Shown here: positions 1-8,848 of the stretch, piece after piece
Layout: every line of letters begins with the position of its first letter
Position numbering within the stretch: position 1 is the stretch's first letter
Assembly: GCA_004210715.1 (NCBI GenBank)
Contig: SEDB01000002.1
Coordinates: 1-44,627 of the forward strand
DNA from: Pedobacter sp.
GTDB lineage: Bacteria > Bacteroidota > Bacteroidia > Sphingobacteriales > Sphingobacteriaceae
DNA: 44,627 nt
Reading direction: 5' to 3'
Position numbers and translations under genes: made by a program
The notes under the pieces: generated by a model
Seen by the model: only the letters and a program-made list of their open reading frames with translations
The model's database searches: none
What the model was told of the DNA's origin: nothing

Positions 1-127
1 GGGTAATAAGGGCCAATGCGAGTAGAACAACGGGCAGAGGAAATTTTGAGTAAGTAAACTGACCAATAATTGCGAGAGCAACTATTTTTAGCAAAATCAA
101 GGGTACAGGTGATTTTATATTATCCAT
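1..127 (-). CDS. Membrane protein, N-terminal 42 residues only (runs off the window)
   Basis: An ATG on the minus strand lies 2 nt after the TGA of the upstream GT4 gene, and the frame stays open to the window edge. The visible residues begin MDNIKSPVPLILLKIVALAI and contain two hydrophobic stretches (about residues 9-23 and 31-42), as expected for the first segments of a polytopic membrane protein. The gene is the last visible member of the export system 1 operon (wza-wzc-wzx-GT-GT-GT), which has no Wzy polymerase within the window, so a Wzy/O-antigen polymerase is a reasonable guess. That is inference from position and hydrophobicity only. Too little is visible to assign a family. Confidence 0.6.
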   Translation of the reverse strand, partial: MDNIKSPVPLILLKIVALAIIGQFTYSKFPLPVVLLALALIT

Positions 128-129
128 TA

Positions 130-1365
130 TCAGTTAATTTGACTCGTAATTTCTTGGTATACAAACTTATAATTCTCTGCCTGACCATCTATGCTGTAAT
201 CTTGTCCTATGGTTTTGGCGATCTGGTTTCTATTGAATTCGTTAAGTTGGTTAGCACAGTGTAAAAGTGATGCTTTTAGGCCTTGGGTGGTTAATTCATC
301 AGAGAGAAAACCATTTCGCCCATTCACGATTAGATCCTTTAAGCCTCCGATATTAAAACCGACTACTGGTGTGCCCGAAGCTAAACTTTCGAGCATCACG
401 TTTGGAAAATTATCTTCTATGCTTGGCAATAAGTATATATCCGCAGCGCTATATACTTTGCTGATTTCTACTTCCGAATGAATACTACCTAGATAAACAA
501 TCTTATCTTTTCGCTGAGTTTTCTTAATATTTCCAACCGCTACAAACTGAAATCTAGAAAAAACATCTTGATCTTCAACAAGTTCAAGAATATGGCTAAA
601 ACCTTTACGTATGCTTTTAACCGTTTCAGAAATAAATAGAACAGTTATTTTATTTCTATCCAACCCAAATTTGGTTTTTAACTCAGACTGATTTTTGAAA
701 TTGAAAATCTCGCTTTCTAATCCATTAGGAATATGAACATGTTTAAAGTTTCTTAAAATTTCAGAAGATCTTGCCTCATTCAGTAGCCATTTAGATGGTG
801 ATACGACGATCATTCTTGACAATGGTAAATTTGCTAATGAAGCGAGTTTACATAGATACTGTTCCTGGCTAATATCAAAAAGGTGTGGGTTTCTAAAATT
901 ATCTTCTTTGTAATGAAATCCACCCTGAAAAGCACTCATGTCATGCTGAGTCCAAACAATTGGCTTTTTTATATTTCTAAAAAACGACGGATAGTCAACA
1001 AAATTGGGAATCCAATGGAGATTAACTACATCACACTCCGTAACGAGGGGGTGTTCGTGCAAATTGATGAAGGAACTCCTTGCAAAAGAAAAATATTCAA
1101 ACTCACCTTTGAAGCCCTTATATAAATTATCATTTCTATGCTCCAGCGTTTGAGGCAACCCGATTTTCTTTAGCACCCTCAAAAACAAAATGAGATATTT
1201 GTTTTTCTTCGGGTATTCAAAAACTCCTGCATGTTGAGTTTTTTTCTCCAGCACTAAAATCTTACTCTGCAAACCAATATTAATTAGCCCCTTATGCAAT
1301 CTCAACGCTGCTGTCCCAGCACCTCCGCTGTCAGAAAATGTAATATGTAATATCTTTAATGCCAT
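130..1365 (-). CDS. GT4-family glycosyltransferase
   Basis: Predicted cytoplasmic retaining glycosyltransferase that transfers a sugar from a nucleotide donor to a lipid-linked repeat unit. The N-terminus (KILHITFSDSGGAGTAA) is the glycine-rich acceptor-side start typical of WcaC-like GT-B enzymes. The C-terminal donor-binding half carries the PSIEDNFPNVMLES motif at about residues 314-328, followed by GTPVVGF, the usual GT4 signature with acidic residues at 317, 318 and 326. Its length (411 aa) is normal for the family. Its ATG overlaps the TAA of the preceding GT2 gene by one base, so the two are translationally coupled in the operon descending from the wza at 8056. Donor and acceptor sugars cannot be read from the sequence. 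Confidence 0.9.
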   Translation of the reverse strand: MALKILHITFSDSGGAGTAALRLHKGLINIGLQSKILVLEKKTQHAGVFEYPKKNKYLILFLRVLKKIGLPQTLEHRNDNLYKGFKGEFEYFSFARSSFINLHEHPLVTECDVVNLHWIPNFVDYPSFFRNIKKPIVWTQHDMSAFQGGFHYKEDNFRNPHLFDISQEQYLCKLASLANLPLSRMIVVSPSKWLLNEARSSEILRNFKHVHIPNGLESEIFNFKNQSELKTKFGLDRNKITVLFISETVKSIRKGFSHILELVEDQDVFSRFQFVAVGNIKKTQRKDKIVYLGSIHSEVEISKVYSAADIYLLPSIEDNFPNVMLESLASGTPVVGFNIGGLKDLIVNGRNGFLSDELTTQGLKASLLHCANQLNEFNRNQIAKTIGQDYSIDGQAENYKFVYQEITSQIN

Positions 1366-2306
1366 TATACAGACCTACTTTTCACTTTAAACATCATTTT
1401 TGCAACTGTTGCATCGTAGAAAAGCTTCAACTTACTTCGCCCCTTCAGATAAAAATCCCGTCCGTGGTATTTATCGAATTCATAAAAAGAGTGAAAATAC
1501 TTAGGTGCAATCAATTTATCCTCCACCTCATCGCGTTGTCTATGATGAGCACTCGTCGTTTCACTAAAATGCACCCCAACATCTCCAATGTTGGTAACAA
1601 GATTCTTAACCGGCGTAATGCAAAGGCCGTTGTTTTTAAAAACAGCAAATTGCCACTGATAATCCCAAGTATGCTTTATTATCTGATTATAAAGGTTATT
1701 GAACATATATTCCCACCTTTTATAAAGGGGAAAATAGTTATCTAAGATATTATGTAGTAAGCCCTTTCTTTTGAAGTCGGGCCAATCCTCCATCAAAAAA
1801 TCATATTTTAGCCAGGCTCTTCTCCAAGTAGCCCAGCCCCAGATATGAGCATATTTGCTAAAAAAATAACTGCCACTATCTATCTCATATTCTTCATTCC
1901 AACGCGTACCAGCAATGTGCATTACACGGGTATCATCAGCATATTGAGTTAAAAGTTTATTACAAAAACCAAAAAAGGATTCTGAAGGAACACAATCATC
2001 TTCTAATATAATTAACTTCTCTTCACTTTGAAAGGCCCAACTAATCGCCCCAGATACACCAAGTCCACAACCTTGATTACTGTCCATAAAGCGCGTAATA
2101 AGGTTTCCCTCCCAATCGATAGATTCAACTAAATCTCTTGTTTGTTTAATCAGTAACATATCTTCAACCTTTTTATTTTCACGAGGACCATCAGAAAACA
2201 CATATAGTCGCTCAGGGTTATATTTTCTGATCGCTTCGATTACTGTCTTTGTGGTATCTGGTCTATTAAAAGTGATCAAAAGAACAGCAGTTTTATCTAT
2301 TTTCAT
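1365..2306 (-). CDS. GT2-like (GT-A fold) glycosyltransferase
   Basis: Inverting GT-A type transferase, probably acting on the cytoplasmic face on the system 1 repeat unit. The start (TAVLLITFNRPDTTKTVIEA) is the family 2 nucleotide-binding strand. VFSDGP follows at residues 36-41, the metal-binding LEDD at 101-104 and a conserved WGWATW at 156-161. The same three landmarks occur at nearly the same residue numbers in the gene at 25995-26921, so these are paralogues serving the two export systems. Length is 313 aa, with no membrane segment. The gene lies 11 nt after the preceding GT4 and overlaps the following GT4 by one base. The linkage made is unknown. Confidence 0.88.
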   Translation of the reverse strand: MKIDKTAVLLITFNRPDTTKTVIEAIRKYNPERLYVFSDGPRENKKVEDMLLIKQTRDLVESIDWEGNLITRFMDSNQGCGLGVSGAISWAFQSEEKLIILEDDCVPSESFFGFCNKLLTQYADDTRVMHIAGTRWNEEYEIDSGSYFFSKYAHIWGWATWRRAWLKYDFLMEDWPDFKRKGLLHNILDNYFPLYKRWEYMFNNLYNQIIKHTWDYQWQFAVFKNNGLCITPVKNLVTNIGDVGVHFSETTSAHHRQRDEVEDKLIAPKYFHSFYEFDKYHGRDFYLKGRSKLKLFYDATVAKMMFKVKSRSV

Positions 2307-2317
2307 AATGTAGTTGG

Positions 2318-3547
2318 TTAAAAATCAAATTGAAACCCAAGAAATTTTTTCAAAAAGAAATTAGATGCTCTATGAAAAAATTTAACTTTTAGTTTAACCC
2401 ATAGCAAAAATACCACAACCCCCTTATCAAAAGAATTAAAGTTTTTTAACCCCTCCAAAGAATTCAATTTGATTTTCTGAGAAATTGCGATACCATCTAT
2501 AAGATAACTTAAGCTTTGTTTAGCAATCTTTATTGAGTCATAAATTGAAATGATTCTTTCTCTACCCTTTGCCCCTAGTTCAGCTCTTAGTGATGGATCT
2601 TGGTAAAGCTTACGCATACATTTAAACATGTCTCGGTCGTTGTTAACGCAAAAGCCGCCGATTGCATCTCCTACAACCTCTGATTGCGAGTTATCAGCCC
2701 ATGGTGTATTTAATACGATGACTGGGGTTTCACACAAAAGAGATTCTGCTAGGACATAACCAAAACTTTCACCTTGACTCGAGGCATGAACAAACACATC
2801 TATACTAGAATAACAATCACACAATGATTTGTCTCCAGTGATTCTTTCTATGTGAATTACGTACTCGCTAAGTTTTCGTTCTTTAACATAGTTAAGGAGT
2901 TGCTGACTTGGACTAACCAAAATCAAAATCACCCTTGTCGACACCTTTTCAATAAACATCTCCAAGGTATCAACTAAATACCTCGACCATTTGCCTCCAA
3001 AACTTTGACCGATTTTGCCCAACACAAAGGTATCTTCAGGTATGTTATGGGATCTTCTAAAATTTGCACGGTCTTCAAGACTTGATTTTTTGAAGTTTAC
3101 AACGTCAACTGGATTAGGTAATATCAAAGACTTTTTTTCATTTCCACCTCTTGAAATATAAAGATAATTGCACCATTCAGAGAGTTGGAAAGAATATTTC
3201 AAAATGTCCTCTGGGTAATCAGACAATTCTGAAAAAACATTGGTTTCGATAAATATTGCAGATGGACATGTTTTCTTGATAGTCAAAATATCAATACCCT
3301 TTATAGCATGAGAGTGTACATGAATTACATCAGGAGACCAAATACTTAACTCAGATAAATAATCTTTTGAAATACCAACATTTACCTTGATACCACCGCG
3401 ACTCAAATCGATTTCTCTTTGCCCACCAGTGTACAATGCTAACATCCTGCTATCATTCCCTAATCTAAAATAGGCTTCACAAAATGTTTGCGCAGCCCTT
3501 TGAGTACCTCCTTGTTCGAGATTATAAACGATTGTAAGAATTTTCAT
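2318..3547 (-). CDS. GT4-family glycosyltransferase
   Basis: Predicted GT-B fold retaining glycosyltransferase of 409 aa. It begins MKILTIVYNLEQGGTQRAAQ, the glycine-rich opening loop of GT4 enzymes. A donor-site motif near residues 255-280 reads SSQGESFGYVLAESLL followed by ETPVIVL, with the two glutamates of the E-x7-E signature. FVLGKIGQSFGGKW around residue 175 starts the C-terminal Rossmann domain. The gene overlaps the flippase stop codon by one base, so it is cotranscribed and probably coupled to it. It should add one sugar of the system 1 repeat unit. The sugar is not predictable from the sequence. Confidence 0.9.
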   Translation of the reverse strand: MKILTIVYNLEQGGTQRAAQTFCEAYFRLGNDSRMLALYTGGQREIDLSRGGIKVNVGISKDYLSELSIWSPDVIHVHSHAIKGIDILTIKKTCPSAIFIETNVFSELSDYPEDILKYSFQLSEWCNYLYISRGGNEKKSLILPNPVDVVNFKKSSLEDRANFRRSHNIPEDTFVLGKIGQSFGGKWSRYLVDTLEMFIEKVSTRVILILVSPSQQLLNYVKERKLSEYVIHIERITGDKSLCDCYSSIDVFVHASSQGESFGYVLAESLLCETPVIVLNTPWADNSQSEVVGDAIGGFCVNNDRDMFKCMRKLYQDPSLRAELGAKGRERIISIYDSIKIAKQSLSYLIDGIAISQKIKLNSLEGLKNFNSFDKGVVVFLLWVKLKVKFFHRASNFFLKKFLGFQFDF

Positions 3548-4869
3548 TAACTCTTCAATTTAAAAATATTTTTTGTCGGTATAAATAATATAGATTCAAT
3601 TCTCAAAAGATATATCCATCTTTCATTGTACAAGAAAAAACCAAAAAAGAACAATGAGGTATCAGCAATTAAGGTACTCAAAGAAGCCCCAACAGTTCCA
3701 AATCGAGGAATTAGAAATGTGTTAGCAACAATATTTATTCCTGCAATCAGCAATTGCCTGAACAATATAGTTTTGCTCTTGTTCAATTTTTGCAAAATAG
3801 TACTAGTCACTATGTTCAAATAGGTGAATGGTATTGTCCAAATTAGAATATTAACAACAGATATACTGTCTTCATATTTTACTCCATATAAAAGATTTAT
3901 GGCAAATGAGGAAAAAATATTTACCCCAACGGATAATAACACTAGCAAATAGAATATCGACCGTAGCATAAAAATCAGTTTACTTCGCTCTTTATTAAAA
4001 TCCATCTCTAAAATTTTAGGATATATAGATTGGCTTATGAGCATGGGAATGAATGTGAAAATTTCGGCGAATTTTACGCCAACGGCATAATATCCAACGT
4101 TGACATCATTCATGTAACTCTTGATCATAACTTGGTCGATCCGCATTCCAATTGAAATTGAAATACTTGACAATATCAAAGGCCAACTATCTTTCAATAA
4201 CATAAGGCAAATTCCTTTGTCGAAACTCCACGCTTTTATCGTTTCTTTATTTTTTTTATAAAAATAAATGAGGCCGATTGCAAGGACAATATTCTCAATA
4301 ACCGTTAATAAAGCGAATAATACTAATGGAGCCTTAAGTAGCAGAAAAAGCACTTTTAACACTGTTGACACTATCAACACCAAAATGTTAACATAAACTA
4401 CAAACTTAGACTCAACCTTTGATTGGAAATAAAAATCAATTACGTTAAAGCTTTGAAATATCGTGGATGATGCAACAATCAAAACAACAATTTTAGTATA
4501 GGAGTCACTTGGAATTATATTTATTGCGATAAATAAAAAAAGAAAAGTAACTGCGCCCCCGATCAATTTCATGATGAAAGACGTTCCCATGAGTAAATTC
4601 TTGTCGTAGTTTTTTTTGACAAGTTCTCTAATAACTATATTATTTAATCCAAGGGTAGCTAAAGCACTGAATAAGGCGACTAGGCTTTGCGCATAGTTTA
4701 AGATGCCAAATTTTTCCGGCCCCAGATACCTTGCGACCCAAACCCCAACCACAAGGCCGACACACATCCTGATGAGCTGTTCTGAAAAGAGCCAAGAGGT
4801 GTTAAACACATATTTTTTTATAGTCTTGTTTTCACCTAATAAGCGAATTCTTCGAACTAGTTCAGGCAT
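3547..4869 (-). CDS. wzx: Wzx-type oligosaccharide flippase (system 1)
   Basis: Polytopic inner-membrane protein of the polysaccharide transporter (MOP) superfamily that flips undecaprenyl-diphosphate-linked repeat units to the periplasm. After a short basic N-terminus the sequence has the characteristic NTSWLFSEQLIRMCVGLVVG first helix and the VARYLGPEKFGILNYAQS motif of this family, followed by a run of about 12 hydrophobic segments. At 440 aa it is of normal length. It sits directly after wzc (47 nt gap) and overlaps the next GT gene by one base. Its position in a wza-wzc-wzx-GT operon supports assignment to a Wzx/Wzy-type pathway. Substrate specificity is not readable. Confidence 0.9.
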   Translation of the reverse strand: MPELVRRIRLLGENKTIKKYVFNTSWLFSEQLIRMCVGLVVGVWVARYLGPEKFGILNYAQSLVALFSALATLGLNNIVIRELVKKNYDKNLLMGTSFIMKLIGGAVTFLFLFIAINIIPSDSYTKIVVLIVASSTIFQSFNVIDFYFQSKVESKFVVYVNILVLIVSTVLKVLFLLLKAPLVLFALLTVIENIVLAIGLIYFYKKNKETIKAWSFDKGICLMLLKDSWPLILSSISISIGMRIDQVMIKSYMNDVNVGYYAVGVKFAEIFTFIPMLISQSIYPKILEMDFNKERSKLIFMLRSIFYLLVLLSVGVNIFSSFAINLLYGVKYEDSISVVNILIWTIPFTYLNIVTSTILQKLNKSKTILFRQLLIAGINIVANTFLIPRFGTVGASLSTLIADTSLFFFGFFLYNERWIYLLRIESILFIPTKNIFKLKS

Positions 4870-4916
4870 ATTGCTTTAATCGTTATATTAGATCTAAATA
4901 ATCTTTGGTCGACTAT

Positions 4917-7301
4917 TTAAAATCTACTCTTAAAATCACCAAATACAGGTTTCAAAAAGCTGGATTTAGTATTACTATAATATGAATCGTCATATTGATA
5001 TCCATATCCGTATTTTACTCGTTGCAATGAATTAAAAACGATACCTATGTTTGTTATCTGGCTTTGGCTCTGCAACTGCTTTAAAAACTTAAGTTCCTTC
5101 TTATCTGTATATCCCTGTCTTACAACATAAAGTGTAAGATCACTTAATCTCGATAAAATGATTGCATCAGGAACCAGGTGTGCAGGTGGACTATCAATTA
5201 TGATATCGTCAAAATCCTCCTTTAACTTTTCTATTAGCTGAGAAAGCTCTCTTTTCTCCAGCAATTCGGAAGGATTGTCAATGAGACTACCGCAACTGAT
5301 CAAACTGAGATTGTTATTTCCATCAACCTTCTGAATAATGTCGTCAATGTTTGCATTACCATTCAGATATTCGCTTAAACCCTTGTGCGATGCATTGAGT
5401 CCAAAATATTCAGCGATTTTTGGTTTCCTCATATCTAACTCCAGTATAACCGTTTTCTTAAAAGCTAGAGATAACGCCTTGCTAATGTTAGCACTGATGA
5501 AACTCTTACCCTCTTTCGATATGCTTGAAGTTACTAATGTTACCCTACCAGTTTCTTTTTTATCGTGTAGATAATAAAGTTTTATTCTCAAAGCACGCAA
5601 TTCCTCGCTTATGGCATTTTGCTTGTTTGAAGTAATCGTTGTAGACTCAGCTGACTTCTCATAAGGAAGTTCACCTACCACAGGAATATCAACTATTTCA
5701 GAAATATCGTGAGCTGAGATGACTTTTGTTGACATCGCCCCCCTTCCATAAACAACGCCGATCGGCAAACCCAATCCGAACACAAACGCGATGACATAGG
5801 TTAAGGCCTTTGGATCCTTTGGTTCTTCAGAGTAAGCATTATCAACTATTCTATTGTTTGACAGATTTGAAGCATACTTTACAGCGACCTCTTCTCTTTT
5901 TTGAAGCAGATAGGTATAAGTATTTTCCTTGCTAGATTGTTGCCTTTTGATATTTACGAACTGGCGTTCATCAGATGGAATATCTCTGATTGACGATTCG
6001 AATTTATTATTGTACAACTGCAATTTATTTCTAGTATCGAGCAAATTACTTTTGATATTTTTCACACTTTCTTTAATTTGTGCTCGTGTGGTTTTGATTT
6101 GTCGATTAATTGGATCAAACTCTGGATTACTTTCTGGCATATCAGCAGCCATTTTATCGTGAGTCAGTTGAAGGTTTGATAGTTTTTCGATTGAGCTGGA
6201 TAATGCAGCATCACTGATACCTATTGCTGAAGGAATTCGATTACTATTCGCACTAGAGTTCACGTAACTATCAATTCCGTTAATTACACTAAGTTGTAGA
6301 TTTGCTTCATTGAGTTTGGCGTCATTTGCCTGCAAATTCTCCAAACTGATTTTAGTCTGTGAACTGATATCTGTTAAGCCTTTACTGCTCTTGAAGCTTT
6401 CAATCCCTGACTCTGCTGTCGAAAGGTCGCCATTTAATGAGGCGAGTCTTTGATCTAAAAACTCCAAGGTATTTTTTAACTCACGATTTTTTTCATTCGT
6501 CGAAGATGCATAGTACTCTGAAATTAATCCGTTCAAAACATCCCTTCCACGTTTGTCATTAACATCAGAAACTGTTAAATCTATAGCGGTTCCCAGTTTA
6601 CTTGACAGACTTGCATCAATTGATTGCTGAAGTTCTAAAGTTTTTGTTTCAGGTTCAGAAATAGCCATGAATAAAACCTTATCTTTTGACTGAAGAATAT
6701 TATTGGAAGGAATGAGTTTCCAACTGCCAAAGGAGCTTTTGAATATTTCATTAAAGGTTGCAGTTCTCGTAGATTTATCAGGTAGATAAAGAGTAAATGA
6801 TTTTGCATCCAATATTTTTATCTTCACACCTTCATTGTCTAATTTTCCAGATTTCTTGACAAGTACAAATTTAACTGGCGAATCTTTGTACATATCAACA
6901 GAAGATAAGCCATCACTTTTGGTTAATAAACCATCTTTTCTATAATAGGTCACCCATAAACCTAAATCATTCACAATTTTATTAACAAGTTGTCTTGATT
7001 TCAAAACTTTTATCTCATTATCTATTAACTGAGAATTATTAGTCAATCCGATATCATCAAGCGGTTGTCCTTTAGAATTGGTTGATTTGCTATCATCTTT
7101 CACAATTAATGTCGCCTTGATTTCATACATAGGCTTGTAGCGTTTCAAATAGACAAATGCTAGTGCAAGAGTTAGAACCAATGCTATTAGAAATAATGGC
7201 CAGTGAAATAAATACCTCCCCAGAATTTCCTTCCAATTTTCCTCACTCTTCTTCGTTTCTCCTATTATATAGGTAGTAAACTGTGCTTGTTGTGTACTCA
7301 T
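4917..7301 (-). CDS. wzc: Wzc-like polysaccharide co-polymerase / BY-kinase (system 1)
   Basis: Inner-membrane chain-length regulator fused to a bacterial tyrosine kinase, which controls polymerisation and pairs with the Wza exporter. It has TM1 at about residues 33-52, a large periplasmic region with coiled-coil character (about 250-490), TM2 at about 505-528 and a cytoplasmic kinase. The kinase has Walker A TSSISKEGKSF (about 590-602), Walker A' VILELDMRKP (about 619) and Walker B DDIIIDSPP (about 696), then a tyrosine-rich tail YGYGYQYDDSYY that is the expected autophosphorylation cluster. The Walker A reads SKEGKS where SGEGKS is commonest. It lies 5 nt downstream of wza. At 794 aa it has the fused Wzc layout. 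No cognate phosphatase is visible in the window. Confidence 0.93.
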   Translation of the reverse strand: MSTQQAQFTTYIIGETKKSEENWKEILGRYLFHWPLFLIALVLTLALAFVYLKRYKPMYEIKATLIVKDDSKSTNSKGQPLDDIGLTNNSQLIDNEIKVLKSRQLVNKIVNDLGLWVTYYRKDGLLTKSDGLSSVDMYKDSPVKFVLVKKSGKLDNEGVKIKILDAKSFTLYLPDKSTRTATFNEIFKSSFGSWKLIPSNNILQSKDKVLFMAISEPETKTLELQQSIDASLSSKLGTAIDLTVSDVNDKRGRDVLNGLISEYYASSTNEKNRELKNTLEFLDQRLASLNGDLSTAESGIESFKSSKGLTDISSQTKISLENLQANDAKLNEANLQLSVINGIDSYVNSSANSNRIPSAIGISDAALSSSIEKLSNLQLTHDKMAADMPESNPEFDPINRQIKTTRAQIKESVKNIKSNLLDTRNKLQLYNNKFESSIRDIPSDERQFVNIKRQQSSKENTYTYLLQKREEVAVKYASNLSNNRIVDNAYSEEPKDPKALTYVIAFVFGLGLPIGVVYGRGAMSTKVISAHDISEIVDIPVVGELPYEKSAESTTITSNKQNAISEELRALRIKLYYLHDKKETGRVTLVTSSISKEGKSFISANISKALSLAFKKTVILELDMRKPKIAEYFGLNASHKGLSEYLNGNANIDDIIQKVDGNNNLSLISCGSLIDNPSELLEKRELSQLIEKLKEDFDDIIIDSPPAHLVPDAIILSRLSDLTLYVVRQGYTDKKELKFLKQLQSQSQITNIGIVFNSLQRVKYGYGYQYDDSYYSNTKSSFLKPVFGDFKSRF

Positions 7302-7306
7302 AAGAT

Positions 7307-8056
7307 TTATCTATAAATATTTGAGAGAACAATAGCAATTATCGATAGGCCAGACAATACAAGAGTGGCGGTTCTATAACCACGATCTACAGTTGCATAT
7401 TTAGTGCGATCTGGCTGAACATATATCTCATCATTATTACGAACGTAATAATATGGTGATTCGAATATTTTTTTTGAGGTAAGATCAATAGGAATAAATT
7501 GTCTCTTGCCATCTTCTTCTCTAACCAGAATAACTGTTTTCCGCATTGCTGTTATATTTAAATCCCCAGCCATACTCAAAGCCTGGGTGATAGTCGTCCG
7601 TTCATTTTGAAGGCTATATACATTTGGACGCTCTACATCGCCATATACACTCACTTTGAAGTTTAATATTCGCACATTCACAACTGGGTCATTGTAGAAT
7701 TTCAATAACATTACGTTTAGCTTTTCCTGAAGCTCAGTTGTAGTTAACCCTTCTACTTTCACACTACCAATTACAGGCAAATGAACATTCCCTTTCGTAT
7801 CAACCTGATAGCCTGGAATTGCATTTTGCTGATTATTGGGTTCGTAACTAAAAATAGATGAAGACTCCGGCGTTCTGCTACTCACCTTTATTGCTAATAT
7901 ATCCGTTGGTCTAATGGTCAAGGGCGAAAAGTTTTTGACATCCTCAATTATCGCTTTACTACGATCAAGGTCTTGATAGTATGGGATATTTTTATACGAG
8001 CCACACGAGCTCAAGAAAAATAAAAATGCAATCAAAAAATAATAATTCTTATTCAT
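7307..8056 (-). CDS. wza: Wza-like polysaccharide export lipoprotein (system 1)
   Basis: Outer-membrane export channel subunit. A lipoprotein signal ends in the lipobox LSSC with the acylated cysteine at residue 18. A Poly_export domain follows (LTIRPTDILAIKVSSRTP, then GYQVDTKGNVHLPVIGSV and DPVVNVRILNFKVSVYGDV), then one SLBB-like domain (TITQALSMAGDL), and a C-terminal hydrophobic helix (LVLSGLSIIAIVLSNIYR) that could span the outer membrane. At 249 aa it is much shorter than E. coli Wza (about 380 aa), which is usual for Bacteroidota versions. It is the first gene of the system 1 operon and lies about 60 nt downstream of the -7-like box of a promoter carrying the shared palindromic operator. 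Confidence 0.93.
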   Translation of the reverse strand: MNKNYYFLIAFLFFLSSCGSYKNIPYYQDLDRSKAIIEDVKNFSPLTIRPTDILAIKVSSRTPESSSIFSYEPNNQQNAIPGYQVDTKGNVHLPVIGSVKVEGLTTTELQEKLNVMLLKFYNDPVVNVRILNFKVSVYGDVERPNVYSLQNERTTITQALSMAGDLNITAMRKTVILVREEDGKRQFIPIDLTSKKIFESPYYYVRNNDEIYVQPDRTKYATVDRGYRTATLVLSGLSIIAIVLSNIYR

Positions 8057-8109
8057 GTTTGTTTTGAGATAAATGCAAGTAAAGGTGCTTTTGGTTTAAA
8101 TTAACAGTA

Positions 8110-8157
8110 CGAAAGTCCTGCATTTCGCCTTTCAAAGCAATAGCCCCATAGGGCTAT
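8110..8157 (-). promoter_or_regulatory. System 1 wza promoter with palindromic operator (site A)
   Basis: Read on the minus strand: a perfect palindrome ATAGCCC-TATG-GGGCTAT (8157-8140), whose right arm continues as GGGCTATTG. The TTG (8140-8138) sits in the -33 position. It is followed by exactly 20 nt and a -7-like GACTTTCG (8117-8110), a partial match to TAnnTTTG. The wza start codon is 54 nt further on. The same layout recurs at three other promoters in the window. Overlap of the right arm with the -33 element suggests an activator or repressor site. That function is inferred. Confidence 0.65.
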
Positions 8158-8208
8158 GCCTAATATTCAACAGTTTAAATGTAGAATATATCATACAACC
8201 ATAACCCT

Positions 8209-8250
8209 GTCTGTTCATAAATATATCTTGTCTGTTCATAAATATATCTT
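8209..8250. repeat. Perfect 21-bp tandem duplication
   Basis: Two identical adjacent 21-bp copies (8209-8229 and 8230-8250), each beginning GTCTGTTCATAAATA and ending TATCTT, lie upstream of the system 1 wza promoter. The unit is intergenic and not obviously palindromic. It could be a replication-slippage duplication or a doubled protein-binding site. Confidence 0.9.
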
Positions 8251-8451
8251 GGATTATTCAATAAAACGCATGCTTAAAATCAAGGCAGAAAGTTAAAAAA
8301 TCAAATAAAAGGACTTTAAAGACCGCTACAGAGATTCATCGTGGGAGAGGTATTCATCAATGTAACCGAACGATTATAAAAATGTGGTAATATTTGTTTC
8401 AACTAAACACTTTTATTTTGTTCCAAAAATTCCTGAAGAGTGAAATAAATT

Positions 8452-8484
8452 TTTGTAGCACCGGTTTTTTTTAACATATATTTG
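8452..8484 (+). promoter_or_regulatory. Consensus Bacteroidota-type promoter facing the GT gene at 8849
   Basis: TTTG at 8452-8455 is followed after 21 nt by TATATTTG at 8477-8484. This is an exact match to the TTTG / TAnnTTTG arrangement known for Bacteroidota primary sigma factors. It points rightward. The first plausible gene start on that strand is 365 nt downstream at 8849, and the sequence between holds no intact plus-strand reading frame. The promoter may once have served a gene that has decayed, or it drives the frameshifted GT with a long leader. Confidence 0.55.
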
Positions 8485-8502
8485 TCTTATCTAATTTTAA
8501 TG

Positions 8503-8835
8503 TTAAGAACGCAGTTCGGTTGATTTCAATTCCCAATCCTCTAAAACTACGATCTGTCTTTCCAGACGTCCAGCATATCTGATTGATATTTTAGGGAACT
8601 GTTTGCTCAGATATATTTTAATTGGAAAAGGGTTACAAAGTAAGGTTACTTGATTTAGGATTGACGTTTTGCTGGTCCAGCTCAGTAATGGATGATGAAA
8701 TAACTTCAAGTAATAAACTATGAAAAGAGTGTCAGCGTACTCTTCTATCATATATGTTGATTGAAGTAAATTTCCAAAAACAGGTATCAAATAAGATGTG
8801 ATTTGGAAGATCATCACAACCAAGAATTTTGACAA
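8503..8835 (-). CDS. Unsupported 110-aa ORF in the 8057-8848 gap
   Basis: The longest open frame in a gap of about 790 bp between divergent genes. The conceptual protein has a hydrophobic first half (FLVVMIFQITSYLIPVFG) and an unremarkable second half, and resembles no family I recognise. It lies antisense to the leader of the plus-strand GT, with a good plus-strand promoter just beyond its end. I think it is more likely a chance ORF than a gene. Apart from it, the gap holds only the operator promoter, the tandem repeat and the plus-strand promoter listed separately. Confidence 0.15.
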   Translation of the reverse strand: MSKFLVVMIFQITSYLIPVFGNLLQSTYMIEEYADTLFIVYYLKLFHHPLLSWTSKTSILNQVTLLCNPFPIKIYLSKQFPKISIRYAGRLERQIVVLEDWELKSTELRS

Positions 8836-8848
8836 ATAAGTTTAAACT

